From Bin87 sp963668585 (GTDB lineage: Bacteria > Chloroflexota > Dehalococcoidia > Lucifugimonadales > UBA3495), in assembly GCA_963668585.1 (NCBI GenBank), contig OY764869.1:496001-560000 (forward strand): a DNA stretch of 64,000 bases, read 5' to 3'. The number at the start of each line of letters is the position of its first letter. Positions within the stretch are counted from its first letter, which is position 1. Positions 32,419 through 40,296 of this stretch are shown here, piece by piece. The position numbers and the translations under genes were made by a program. A model generated the notes under the pieces. That model was not told the DNA's origin. It did not search any database and saw only the letters and a list, made by a program, of their open reading frames with translations.

Positions 32419-33666
32419 TCAGACCACTCCCCTGCCGGCGAGTTCCCGGAGGGTTTGCGGCTCCAATCCCAGCAGGTCGCAATAGACCAGTTCGTTGTCA
32501 TGACCCACCGGCACTGAACCACGCCAGATTTTGCCCGGCGTTTCGGAAAACTTCGGGACTATTCCGACTCCCCTGATCGTCCTGCCCAGTTGCTGGTCCT
32601 CCCATTCCGCGTGAACACCACGGGCGCGGTAGTGGGGATTTTCGGCCATCTCCCGGGCGTTCATGATCCGGCTGCAGCCGACCTGCGCTTCGTTGAAAAT
32701 CCGCACCACCTCGTCCACCGTCCGGTCCTCAACCCAACCACGCAGGATGGCGTCGAACTCGATGCCCTCGGGCGAGTTGACCTCCCGCCGCGCCACCACC
32801 CATTTCTCCTCGTCGGGGTCCAGCCCCAGCACGCCGCAGACCCTGGCGTAAACCGCCGGACCAACGGCGGCAATCACCACCCAGCCATCGCTGGCCTGGA
32901 AGGTATCCCAGGGCTGGGCGTTGCCGGCCTTGTTGCCGGCCCTTTCGCGAACGATTCCCAGTTCGTGATAGGCCACCATGGTGCCCGACAAAATGCGGTG
33001 AACCGCCTCGTACTGCGCGAGGTCGATGACCTGACCCTGCCCGGTGCGTTGGGCGTGAATGTACGCCGCCAGCGACGACCACAGGCAAAACAGGGCGGTG
33101 ATGTAATCCGCCGTCCAGGGCACCGCGCGGGTCGGCGGGTCCGGTTCCGGATTGCCCATCAGGTTCATCATGCCGCCGAAAGCCTGGGCCGTGAAATCGT
33201 AGGAAGCCCGGTCCACGTGGTCGGGGTCGCCGTCCTGTCCAAACCCCGAAACGTGGCAGATGACCAGCCCCGGATTGACCGCCAGCACCGAGGCGTCGTC
33301 CAGGCCCCATTTGTCGTAGGTGCGGGCTTTGGAGCTTTCCATCCAGATGTCGGAACGCTGCGCCAGTTTCAGGAAGATGTCCCGTCCCTCCGGCGTGCTG
33401 AAATCCAGGGTGGTGTGGTACATGTTGCGGTGATCCTGCACCCAGGAACTGGCGACGCGGCCCCCGGTCGGCGATTCGATGGGGAACTCCGCCTCCCGCC
33501 AGTCCTCGCCCTTGCCCGGACGCTCGATATGGATCACTTCGGCGCCCATATCCGCCGCCATCCCGGCGGCCACCGGCTCGGCCACAATGGTGCCGGTGGA
33601 AAGAATGCGCACTCCCTGCAACGGGCCGAACTGTTCAGACAATAGCGTAGGTTGCGGCGATCCCAT
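32419..33666 (-). CDS. CaiB/BaiF CoA-transferase family protein
   Basis: A 415-aa protein. GVRILSTGTIVAEPVAAGMAADMGAEVIHIE is the family start; RNMYHTTLDFSTPEGRDIFLKL, SGFGQDGDPDHVDRASYDFTAQAFGGMMNLMG and the Asp in SYDF (catalytic Asp of family III CoA-transferases) follow, then a late GVGIVPKFSETPG. The family moves CoA between carboxylic acids by glutamyl/aspartyl-CoA anhydride intermediates, often for carnitine, bile acid or aromatic acids. It is an isolated gene here and the acid is unknown. Confidence 0.9.
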   Translation of the reverse strand: MGSPQPTLLSEQFGPLQGVRILSTGTIVAEPVAAGMAADMGAEVIHIERPGKGEDWREAEFPIESPTGGRVASSWVQDHRNMYHTTLDFSTPEGRDIFLKLAQRSDIWMESSKARTYDKWGLDDASVLAVNPGLVICHVSGFGQDGDPDHVDRASYDFTAQAFGGMMNLMGNPEPDPPTRAVPWTADYITALFCLWSSLAAYIHAQRTGQGQVIDLAQYEAVHRILSGTMVAYHELGIVRERAGNKAGNAQPWDTFQASDGWVVIAAVGPAVYARVCGVLGLDPDEEKWVVARREVNSPEGIEFDAILRGWVEDRTVDEVVRIFNEAQVGCSRIMNAREMAENPHYRARGVHAEWEDQQLGRTIRGVGIVPKFSETPGKIWRGSVPVGHDNELVYCDLLGLEPQTLRELAGRGVV

Positions 33667-33799
33667 TTGCAGCCCCCTTCAAGAATGTTTGGCAGCAAGC
33701 GGGCACAATATATCAGTTTTGCATCAACCGCTATCCCGATCAATCCGGGCAAATCTATCCCGGACCGGCGCGCCAGATCAGGCCGGGGGCTCACGCTCA

Positions 33800-33834
33800 G
33801 CAGCCGCCCAGGCTCGCTTCACCCGGGCGGCTGC
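33800..33834. terminator. Hairpin between CoA-transferase start and regulator 3' end
   Basis: GCAGCCGCCC (33800-33809) pairs with GGGCGGCTGC (33825-33834), a 15-nt loop, 29 bp beyond the stop of the minus-strand regulator gene (33863). Plausible terminator for that gene; no T-run. Confidence 0.45.
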
Positions 33835-33862
33835 CGTGATGCTCAGGAGTCGGGGCTTTTGG

Positions 33863-36109
33863 TCACTGGCCGGCCGGGGGTTCGGGCCGAGCCATTCGGT
33901 AGCCGACACCGTGCTCCGTGAAAATGTAGGTGGGCTTCCTCGCATTGTCCCCGAGCTTTTGGCGCAGGGATTTGATGTACGAACGCAAAAGCTGGGATTC
34001 CCCCGAATACTCCGGCCCCCACACCCGCTGCAGCAGCATATCCTGCGTCATAACCCGTCCCGCGGAGGCGGTAAGCTCGTCGAGGAGTTTGTACTCGGTT
34101 GCCGTCACCGGCACCGATTGCCCCGATACGTTGACGGTGCGTTCATCAAAGTCGATGCGCACGTCGGCCAATTGGTACGTGCGGTTGGCGACAGATTCTG
34201 CGTCGCGATTCGACCTGCGCAGCGTCGCCCTTATCCTTGCCACCAGTTCGGAAGGCGAGAACGGTTTCACCATATACCCGTCCGCTCCCATATCGAAAGC
34301 GTGGACCACGTACTCCTCATCGTTCCGGTCGCACAGCACAATTGCCGGCAGATTCAGGGGATTTCCAGGGCCCCTCAGGATGCGGAAGGACTCCTCTTCT
34401 CTGCCGGCAATGTCCAGCAGAATCAGTTTTGGCCTTGCCGACGGCACGAGTTCTTCAACCTCGTTCAAGCCGGGAGCGGCTACGACGCCGTATCCTTCGT
34501 TGAGCAGAACCTGGCGAACCGTACGCAGCAGGCCGGGGTCTTCGACCGAGACGAGTATCTGCGTCGTCTCCACCGGAACCGCCGATATTTCGCCGGGGAT
34601 GGTCCGCGATTCGGGAACCGGGATTGCCACTTCATCTTCCACCGTGGGCAGGGTAAAGGTGAGTGTCAGGGTCCCACCCTCTTCATTGATATCCGTCGTG
34701 ATCCGTCCGCCGTGAGCCTCAACCACACCGCGGCAGTAGGCCAGCGCCAGCCCCTCTCCCTGCGACGACATTTCGGCGGCTCTGTTGTGCGCGTGTGTAA
34801 TTCTCCTGAATAACTCAGGAGTCTCCGGCTCACCGAATGGTGAAGGAGTTATCTCGGAAGGAGCAAATGAACCGTTTATCAGGACAGATATGGCGACGTG
34901 GATATCCAACGCAGAAGCAGATACTTTGACCGCGGACAATTCGTTCGAATACTTCCCCGCCTGCCGCAGGAAATTGTGCAGCACCTGGCCGATGCGATGC
35001 CTGTCTGCCAACACCGTTGGCAGCCGGTCCGGGATATCAAACTCTATGGCGATTGCGGCGTGGTCTCTCAGATACTCCCCGCAGGACCGTTCTATCAGCG
35101 CCGCCACATCCGTTGATTCGGTGGCCACGGATAGTGTTCCCGACTCAATTTGCGTCAGTTCAATGAGGCTGTTGAGCTGGCTGCGCATCAGGTCCGCTTG
35201 CTGGTCAATGATACGCAACAATTGCATGGACTCAGTTGAGTGCATGGGCTCAACCAATTCTCTGAGGGCGGCCGCAGAACCCTTGATGCTTATCACGGGA
35301 GTTCTCAGTTCTTCACTGACAACTCCCAGGAATTCAGCCCGTTTGCGTTCCAGGTCTTCCACGGGGGTCATGTCCAGCATGACGGACATTACGGACACGA
35401 TTTCTCCTGATTGGGAGAAAAGGGGAGCGCAATTCACCAGGGTGCGTATGTTATCCCCGTTGGGGAGGTGGCACACAATTTCCTCGGCCCGCACCGTCTC
35501 GCCGGTTTGAAGCGTCCTTGTGCCGGGAAGGTCCACAAAGGGAACCTCTCTCCCGTCGGGGGTGGTGAATCTGATGATTTCGTAAACGTTTTCAACCTCA
35601 CCGTCGAGGAGCCCCATCACATCCAGAAGTCGTCGCGATTCCTGATTGATGTAGGTGACCTCTCCCACCCGAGCGTCAAAAACGGAGAATGCCACGGGTG
35701 AAATGTCAAGGAGAGTTTCCAGGTCAACTTTCGCCCTGTGCTCGTCCTCATACCTTCGAGAGTTGTGGATCACCGATGCGGCGTGGGCCGCCAACATCGC
35801 CACCGTGTCCTGATCCTCCTCGGTAAAATCCTGATCGCCGTCAGTCTTTGCGAGGCAAACGGCGCCGACATGCTCGTCGTCGCAGTGGATCGGCATCCCA
35901 AGAAAAGCCTTCATGGGAGGTGGATCCGCAGCCCAACCCGCGTGACCGGGGTGGGTTGATATGTCCTGTAACCTGACCGGACTCTGCACCTCGCTCAGGT
36001 AATCCAGAAAACCTGGTGCCTGGAGCAACTGCGTCATGTATCCGCGCTCTTCGTCGATTCCTCCTGAGGCAAAAGAGTCGTGGATTTGACCCGAGGCATC
36101 GAAGGTCAC
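33863..36109 (-). CDS. One-chain GAF-PAS-HisKA-HATPase-REC-wHTH regulator with degenerate kinase
   Basis: A 748-aa form from GTG 36109. Order of domains: GAF (to ~115), PAS (~125-245), HisKA (~255-320), HATPase (~365-490), REC (~515-635), OmpR/PhoB-type winged helix (~645-745). The HisKA box reads VVSEELRTP, so Glu266 stands where the phosphorylated His should be. The HATPase has NFLRQAGKYS in the N box and INGSF where DxGxG should be, though GEGLALAYC remains. The REC has Asp566 and Lys615, so it could accept phosphate from elsewhere. It looks like a ligand-sensing one-component DNA-binding regulator evolved from a hybrid kinase. The start is disturbed by an upstream in-frame TGA (see next entry). 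Confidence 0.85.
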   Translation of the reverse strand: MTFDASGQIHDSFASGGIDEERGYMTQLLQAPGFLDYLSEVQSPVRLQDISTHPGHAGWAADPPPMKAFLGMPIHCDDEHVGAVCLAKTDGDQDFTEEDQDTVAMLAAHAASVIHNSRRYEDEHRAKVDLETLLDISPVAFSVFDARVGEVTYINQESRRLLDVMGLLDGEVENVYEIIRFTTPDGREVPFVDLPGTRTLQTGETVRAEEIVCHLPNGDNIRTLVNCAPLFSQSGEIVSVMSVMLDMTPVEDLERKRAEFLGVVSEELRTPVISIKGSAAALRELVEPMHSTESMQLLRIIDQQADLMRSQLNSLIELTQIESGTLSVATESTDVAALIERSCGEYLRDHAAIAIEFDIPDRLPTVLADRHRIGQVLHNFLRQAGKYSNELSAVKVSASALDIHVAISVLINGSFAPSEITPSPFGEPETPELFRRITHAHNRAAEMSSQGEGLALAYCRGVVEAHGGRITTDINEEGGTLTLTFTLPTVEDEVAIPVPESRTIPGEISAVPVETTQILVSVEDPGLLRTVRQVLLNEGYGVVAAPGLNEVEELVPSARPKLILLDIAGREEESFRILRGPGNPLNLPAIVLCDRNDEEYVVHAFDMGADGYMVKPFSPSELVARIRATLRRSNRDAESVANRTYQLADVRIDFDERTVNVSGQSVPVTATEYKLLDELTASAGRVMTQDMLLQRVWGPEYSGESQLLRSYIKSLRQKLGDNARKPTYIFTEHGVGYRMARPEPPAGQ

Positions 36110-36304
36110 CAGCGCACTGCACCGGGCGCCGGAGAGTTTTCAAGCGCTGTCGATCGCCTGCTGGAGAACGGCCTCAGCATCAAGTTTTTCTGAGATGCTG
36201 ATGCTCGCCTCGCGCAGTGCGGCCAGGCGATCCTTCAGGGCATCGTTTTCCTGCCTGAGCGCCTCCGCTGTGGTGTTTGCAGGATTCGTGTGTGAAAGGC
36301 TCAT
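36110..36304 (-). pseudogene. N-terminal segment of the regulator separated by an in-frame TGA
   Basis: From ATG 36304 the frame reads MSLSHTNPANTT, a coiled-coil-like QENDALKDRLAALREA helix and VLQQAIDSA, then TGA (36142-36140), then KLSGARCSALVTFDA directly continuing into the GAF domain. The residues after the stop are needed for a normal GAF start, so the intact gene should run 33863-36304 (814 codons) with a sense codon, probably CGA (Arg), at the TGA. Real nonsense mutation, readthrough, restart at GTG 36109 or sequencing error cannot be separated here. Confidence 0.6.
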
Positions 36305-36545
36305 GGTCTTCCTCGTATGTTCGTATCCGTCGTGGACCGGGCCACCCAGGTGGGTTATTGCTGCACATGTTCAAACTTGGATATGCCAGATAATGTGATC
36401 CGGGTTGATACTCCTTTGCCTATGGAACAGGCGCGCATCTGGAATCGGCGCAAGATGGCGGGGATCGCCGATGAGTCATCCTACCAATCACCAATCAGAG
36501 TAATAAACGGAAAATGCGTGCCAGAAGGTGTTTGCTCACGATGTC

Positions 36546-36585
36546 TTCACAAATTTTGGCGTCCTTTCACAAATTTTTCACAAAT
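36546..36585. promoter_or_regulatory. Helically phased TTCACAAAT direct repeats, candidate OmpR-family operator
   Basis: TTCACAAAT occurs at 36546-36554, 36566-36574 and 36577-36585, starts spaced 20 and 11 bp, near whole helical turns. OmpR/PhoB-type winged-helix proteins bind direct repeats with ~11 bp spacing, and such a protein is encoded by the adjacent gene starting at 36304. Autoregulation is therefore the simplest reading; it is inference. Confidence 0.5.
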
Positions 36586-36683
36586 CACGCGTGCGGACAT
36601 CTGGCTCTCCGATTTTCCACGTACCGATGCACATTTACAGGGAACTGTGTGCAGCTCATCAATCGCCGGTGGTCGTCCCGTGC

Positions 36684-36790
36684 GTGAAAATCAAGATTAT
36701 CAGGACTCTGGGACTTTAAGGATTGGAACCAACTGCCGCGGAACATCCCAGTCCTGCAAATCCATGAATCCCACAGTTGTTGATTCCGAC
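36684..36790. repeat. Degenerate copy of the 14677 palindromic repeat
   Basis: Matches the 14677-14792 element in order: AATCAAGATTATCAGGA, CTGGGA, AGGATTGGAACC, TCCCAGTCCTG, CAAATCCATGAATCCC and TTGATTCCGAC. The arms are less complementary than in the first copy. It lies about 110 bp upstream of the VOC gene, as the first copy lies about 130 bp upstream of the MBL gene. Confidence 0.5.
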
Positions 36791-36902
36791 GACCTGCCTC
36801 CCAAATCTGGTGCGCATGAGCGCGAACGTACACCTCACCTCGACACCGCAGCGTGGGAAAAGGCATAATGAGCCACAACAGCAGGAATCGGAGGAGTTGA
36901 AT

Positions 36903-37457
36903 ATGTCGGCTAGAGTGACCGGACTGGGGCACATCGGTTTCTACGTTCATGACCTCGAAGTCATGATGGATTTCTACGCGAATTTTATGGGCATGACACT
37001 GACCAAGGTCGGGCCGCTTGGCGCCTTTTTCAGCGCGGATCCGGAGGGCTGCGACCATGAGATCGCCCTGATCAACGGACGGGCATCGCCGGAGGACCCG
37101 CATTGGATCCAGCAGATTTCAATGCGTGTGGAATCCCTCGATGACCTGCGTGATTTCAAGCGGCGCATCCTTGACCGCGGTTACCAACTGGACCGCATCG
37201 TCACGCACGCCAGCGCAATCGGCTGCTATTTCCGCGATCCGGAGAACAACCCCACGGAGGTTTTCTGGCTGACCGGGCATACCTCATGGGCCCAGGTGAG
37301 CATCCCCATCGACATTGACCAGTCGGACGATGCGGTGATGGCGGACGTGCTTCGGTCCTGGGAAGCGGTATGCAATGTCGAGATGGGCAAACCGGCCAGC
37401 CCCGAAACGGTGGACGCCATTCGCGAGTTGAGCGCGGTGGCCGTCGGCAGCCGGTAG
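36903..37457 (+). CDS. VOC (glyoxalase/dioxygenase) superfamily protein
   Basis: A 184-aa protein; GAGGAG (36891-36896) precedes the ATG at 36903. GHIGFYVHDLEVMMDFYANFMGM is the first beta-alpha-beta module with a His metal ligand; the second module carries ISMRVESLDDLRDFKRRI and NPTEVFWLTGH with the Glu ligand. At the middle ligand position, where H is usual, the sequence has Gln (WIQQISM). The C-terminal ~50 residues are a helical extension. Extradiol dioxygenase- or isomerase-like functions are possible. Confidence 0.82.
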   Translation: MSARVTGLGHIGFYVHDLEVMMDFYANFMGMTLTKVGPLGAFFSADPEGCDHEIALINGRASPEDPHWIQQISMRVESLDDLRDFKRRILDRGYQLDRIVTHASAIGCYFRDPENNPTEVFWLTGHTSWAQVSIPIDIDQSDDAVMADVLRSWEAVCNVEMGKPASPETVDAIRELSAVAVGSR

Positions 37458-37467
37458 GCATCAAGCA

Positions 37468-37492
37468 AACCCGCGCTTACCCGGCGCGGGTT
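37468..37492. terminator. Hairpin terminator between VOC and HpaB-like genes
   Basis: AACCCGCGC (37468-37476) pairs perfectly with GCGCGGGTT (37484-37492), 7-nt loop, 10 bp after the VOC stop and before the convergent hydroxylase. Confidence 0.6.
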
Positions 37493-37573
37493 CCATGAGA
37501 GGGCGCCGAGGCCAGCGAACCCTGCGGTCGCCCACGCCCCGCAATCGGCTTACCCCGGCGGGTTCCCGGACGT

Positions 37574-39070
37574 TCAGCCTGCCGGCGCCACCTGAGGCAA
37601 CCGGCGTGGTGGCGGCGCCACCTCCTGCAGGCTGGTCAGGTCCATGGATGGCATGTCAACCTGGACAAATCCATGCACCGCATTGGCGAGGTCGTTGTAG
37701 CCGTCAAACCAGGCCGCCAACTGGTGCCGCCAGGCCTCCAGCCCGCCGCTGGCGTGGAGTTCGAAAGCGGCCTCTCGACCGTCCAGACCCGACGACACCT
37801 GGTCCCAGGCGAGTTGCAGAAGGGCGGAGCGCTGCATCGCCGTGTAGCCGCCGCCGCCAAAGGCGTCTTCCAGTTCGGCCGCCATATCCTCGTCCGCGAA
37901 ATCGGTGTCGGCGGGCGCGTTGATCAGCGAGGAACCGGGCAGGCCGCGCAGGATTTCACCCATCCGCTGGCGAACCCTCAGGGTGTTGATTCCGGCAGCG
38001 GCGACGTGAATCTGGTTGGGCAGCGCATGTCCGCTCACCGACGTTTCTGGGTCCAGTTCCGCCGCGGTCATGCAGGTGCGGGTGGTCTGCACGTTCACGG
38101 TCATCTCGACCAGTTGCTCGATGGTCTGGGGATTGTTCTTTAGGCCCATGATTTCGGCCAGCGCAAGGCCCAGGCCCAGCGTCAGTTCCGCCTTGGCGAG
38201 CCAACCGTAGCTGTGATGCCAGAGCATCCAGCATACCAGCGACTGCTGCCGGTTCCGGTTGGGCGGCTCCCCGGTGAAAACGCGAGAACGCGGGATGAAA
38301 ACGTCCTCCATCCAGACCATGGAGTCCAGTTCGTCAAACCGGCTGCTCAACGGAGACATGAAGGGATTCTTGTGCCTTGCGGCCATCCGACGCGACACCA
38401 CCCGGAGTCCGGGAGCGTTGACCGGCACGATGAACCACAGGTGTCGCCCGCTGCCGGCCGGCATATCATTCCGGGTGCTGATCAGCAGGTCCTCCGCGAA
38501 GGGGGTGCTGGTGTGCATCTGGATCTTGCCGCTCACCACGATGCCGTCAGCGGTTTCGCTGACCAGGCGGAGCGCCGCGCGCTCACTCTCATCCGGGCGC
38601 AGCCGGGTCCCGATGAGCGGCCCGCCCCCGGCGTAGGTCACGAACCTGCCGCTGTTGGATATGTACTCCAGGTATTCGTCGGCAGCCTCGATTTCCTCGG
38701 AGGAATGGTCCAACCGCTTGAGTACGTTCTGCAACCCCAGGGCGATGAGTTCGCCGTAGCCGGGGGTGTGGGTCATGTTTCCGCCGGTGGCGAAATGAAC
38801 GGCGCTAAGCTGCCGGCCAATGCGTCTCAAATCGTCGGGCGTTTTCGGCGGAGTGAGCGCGAGGGGATGACGCTGGCCGTTTTCGTCAGGTGGGGTCAGC
38901 AGGGTATCCTGCCAGTCGGCGTCGAAGTGACGGTCATACCATGCCACGTACTCATCCACCATGCCCGCCGTGGCCGGGTGCGTGGTGACATCGTCCACCG
39001 CGCCTTCGCCCAACACCCACACGTTGCGCCCGTCGCGCAAACTCTCTCTGTACTCAGCCCCTGTACGCAT
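37574..39070 (-). CDS. 4-hydroxyphenylacetate 3-hydroxylase (HpaB)-family flavoprotein
   Basis: A 498-aa protein. The opening MRTGAEYRESLRDGRNVWV with GEGAVDDVTTHPA is the HpaB family signature. ISNSGRFVTYAGGG, VVSGKIQMHTSTPFAEDLLI (acyl-CoA dehydrogenase-like flavin region), HKNPFMSPLSSRFDELDSMVWMEDVFIP and a helical C-terminal domain follow. The family uses reduced FAD from a partner reductase to hydroxylate phenols; 4-hydroxybutyryl-CoA dehydratase is a sister branch but its FeS cysteines are not apparent. No HpaC-type reductase is adjacent, although the PNPOx-like protein at 4746 is a general flavin protein. Confidence 0.87.
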   Translation of the reverse strand: MRTGAEYRESLRDGRNVWVLGEGAVDDVTTHPATAGMVDEYVAWYDRHFDADWQDTLLTPPDENGQRHPLALTPPKTPDDLRRIGRQLSAVHFATGGNMTHTPGYGELIALGLQNVLKRLDHSSEEIEAADEYLEYISNSGRFVTYAGGGPLIGTRLRPDESERAALRLVSETADGIVVSGKIQMHTSTPFAEDLLISTRNDMPAGSGRHLWFIVPVNAPGLRVVSRRMAARHKNPFMSPLSSRFDELDSMVWMEDVFIPRSRVFTGEPPNRNRQQSLVCWMLWHHSYGWLAKAELTLGLGLALAEIMGLKNNPQTIEQLVEMTVNVQTTRTCMTAAELDPETSVSGHALPNQIHVAAAGINTLRVRQRMGEILRGLPGSSLINAPADTDFADEDMAAELEDAFGGGGYTAMQRSALLQLAWDQVSSGLDGREAAFELHASGGLEAWRHQLAAWFDGYNDLANAVHGFVQVDMPSMDLTSLQEVAPPPRRLPQVAPAG

Positions 39071-39084
39071 AATTCACCATCCGC

Positions 39085-39114
39085 AGGATAACCGGAATCA
39101 GGATAACCGGAATC
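39085..39114. repeat. Tandem 15-bp duplication
   Basis: AGGATAACCGGAATC occurs twice head-to-tail (39085-39099, 39100-39114), 15 bp before the start of the HpaB-like gene. It may alter leader or promoter spacing of that gene. Confidence 0.6.
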
Positions 39115-39177
39115 CGATGCGCAATTGTACATTGCCACGCACCGGCAGAGATACCTGACCGCTCCTGCGGTCAAGGC

Positions 39178-39298
39178 CGTTCGATTGTCAGCGGCAGGAT
39201 GGGCAGTCCGCTCATGGTGAGTTTGTCGATCCACGAGCGGACGGTGATTCGAGAAACGTCAATAGCGGCGCGGTTCTCTGTGTGTTGACAATCGAACG
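39178..39298. repeat. MITE-like element, ~121 bp, copy 3
   Basis: Perfect 13-bp terminal inverted repeats CGTTCGATTGTCA (39178-39190) and TGACAATCGAACG (39286-39298). Internally it aligns with the 7442-7563 copy through AGTCCGCTCAT, GAGCGGACGGTGA and a GAGA block. It occupies the gene-free 39071-39384 interval; only the tandem duplication at 39085 is otherwise seen there. No transposase. Confidence 0.65.
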
Positions 39299-39384
39299 AC
39301 CCCGAGGGGCGGTGAATTGCCCACCGGGAGAGTCACCAGGGGAATCAAGGGGTGATTGAAATTCGAACCGACGCCAACCGGCGG

Positions 39385-40158
39385 CTAACCCACCAGCCGC
39401 ATCCCTGCTCCCAGGTAGGCTGAGGCCGCCGTTACATCCAGGTCATCGTTCCCATCCCGCAGGCGGCCTTCGGCATCGATGCTGGCGTTGGCCCAGCGGG
39501 GCAGCAGGGGCGCGAGCAGTTCGTCGATGTTGTCGGCGCAGAGTCCGCCGGCCACCACCAGGCCGAGAGTGGGCGCTGCCCGGGCAATGGCATCCAGATA
39601 TCGCGCGGAGAGCGTGGCGTCGAGAGGTCGACCCAAACCCTCGGAGGCATCCACCAGCACGTCGGTCACCAGGCCGGCGTAGGGTGCGCAGCGTTCGGCA
39701 AGGCTGGCTGGGTCGCCGTTAACGGAGGCCATGGCCTCGCGTCCGGCCTGCAGAACGATGCGTTGGGGTTGGGAGCGGTTCCGGTATTCCACCAGCGACG
39801 CCGGGTCGGGCCACGGCACGCCGCGAGTGGCGTTGATCTGAACACCGTGGCAATTCGGTCCGCCGACCTCGCTGGCGCGGGCCAAAGCGTCGGCCAGGCT
39901 GACACCGGCGCGCGGCCGGTAGTGGACGAGGTTCAGGCAGCGCGGATCGTCGGAGAATATGCCCGCGATGGCGTCGGGATGCGGGCAACGGTTGGGCGCG
40001 TCGCTGTCCTGACCGTCCAGCAGGGCGTTGCTGAGCAGCACGCCGCACATCAGCAGCCGGGGCGGTGTTGCAGGTAGCGTTGACAGGACGGCGGCGACTT
40101 CATCAGGGGATGTGAAGCCGGTGATTCCGATGTATGCGTTGGTTGGAGGTATGGACAC
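39385..40158 (-). CDS. TIM-barrel protein, phosphoribosylanthranilate isomerase-like
   Basis: A 257-aa form from GTG 40158 (SIPPTNAYIGITGF), chosen because AGAGAG lies just upstream; an ATG at 40185 lacks a ribosome site. The pattern YIGITGF, HGVQI, DVLVDASEG, VVAGGLCADNIDELL and ASIDAEGRLRDG follows the order of TrpF strands (IKICG, GIQLHG, LLDS, LAGGL.peNV, vDvsSGvE), but the catalytic Cys of TrpF (KICG) is Thr. It could be a barrel enzyme with a related phosphosugar substrate. It lies downstream of the acyl-CoA ligase on the same strand. Confidence 0.55.
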   Translation of the reverse strand: MSIPPTNAYIGITGFTSPDEVAAVLSTLPATPPRLLMCGVLLSNALLDGQDSDAPNRCPHPDAIAGIFSDDPRCLNLVHYRPRAGVSLADALARASEVGGPNCHGVQINATRGVPWPDPASLVEYRNRSQPQRIVLQAGREAMASVNGDPASLAERCAPYAGLVTDVLVDASEGLGRPLDATLSARYLDAIARAAPTLGLVVAGGLCADNIDELLAPLLPRWANASIDAEGRLRDGNDDLDVTAASAYLGAGMRLVG

Positions 40159-40231
40159 TTCGCTACTCTCTTTGACTCTGAGCATCAACGCGAGGGCGCA
40201 AATACGCAGAGGACGTTCCGCCGACGGAGTG

Positions 40232-40253
40232 GGGGCGGGGCAGGCCTCGCCCC
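40232..40253. terminator. GC-rich hairpin of the GGGGCGxGGC family
   Basis: GGGGCGGGGC (40232-40241) pairs with GCCTCGCCCC (40244-40253), one G-T wobble, and is followed by TACGG. It sits 44 bp beyond the stop of the minus-strand acyl-CoA ligase gene, and is akin to hairpins at 5738 and 57647. Confidence 0.45.
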
Positions 40254-40296
40254 TACGGTTGGCCGTGGACGCTTTTTCACCTTTACACCGGGGGTT

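Larger units (their letters stand above)
36305..36902. other. Gene-free divergent regulatory region
   Basis: About 600 bp between the divergent regulator and VOC genes, without a convincing coding frame. It contains three TTCACAAAT direct repeats (36546-36585) and a dispersed palindromic repeat (36684-36790), each listed separately. It is AT-richer than the surrounding genes. Confidence 0.6.

Noticed and set aside
36546..36585. Possible CRISPR-like array
   Set aside because: Only three 9-bp units with spacings of 20 and 11 bp, no spacers and no cas genes; an operator is more likely.
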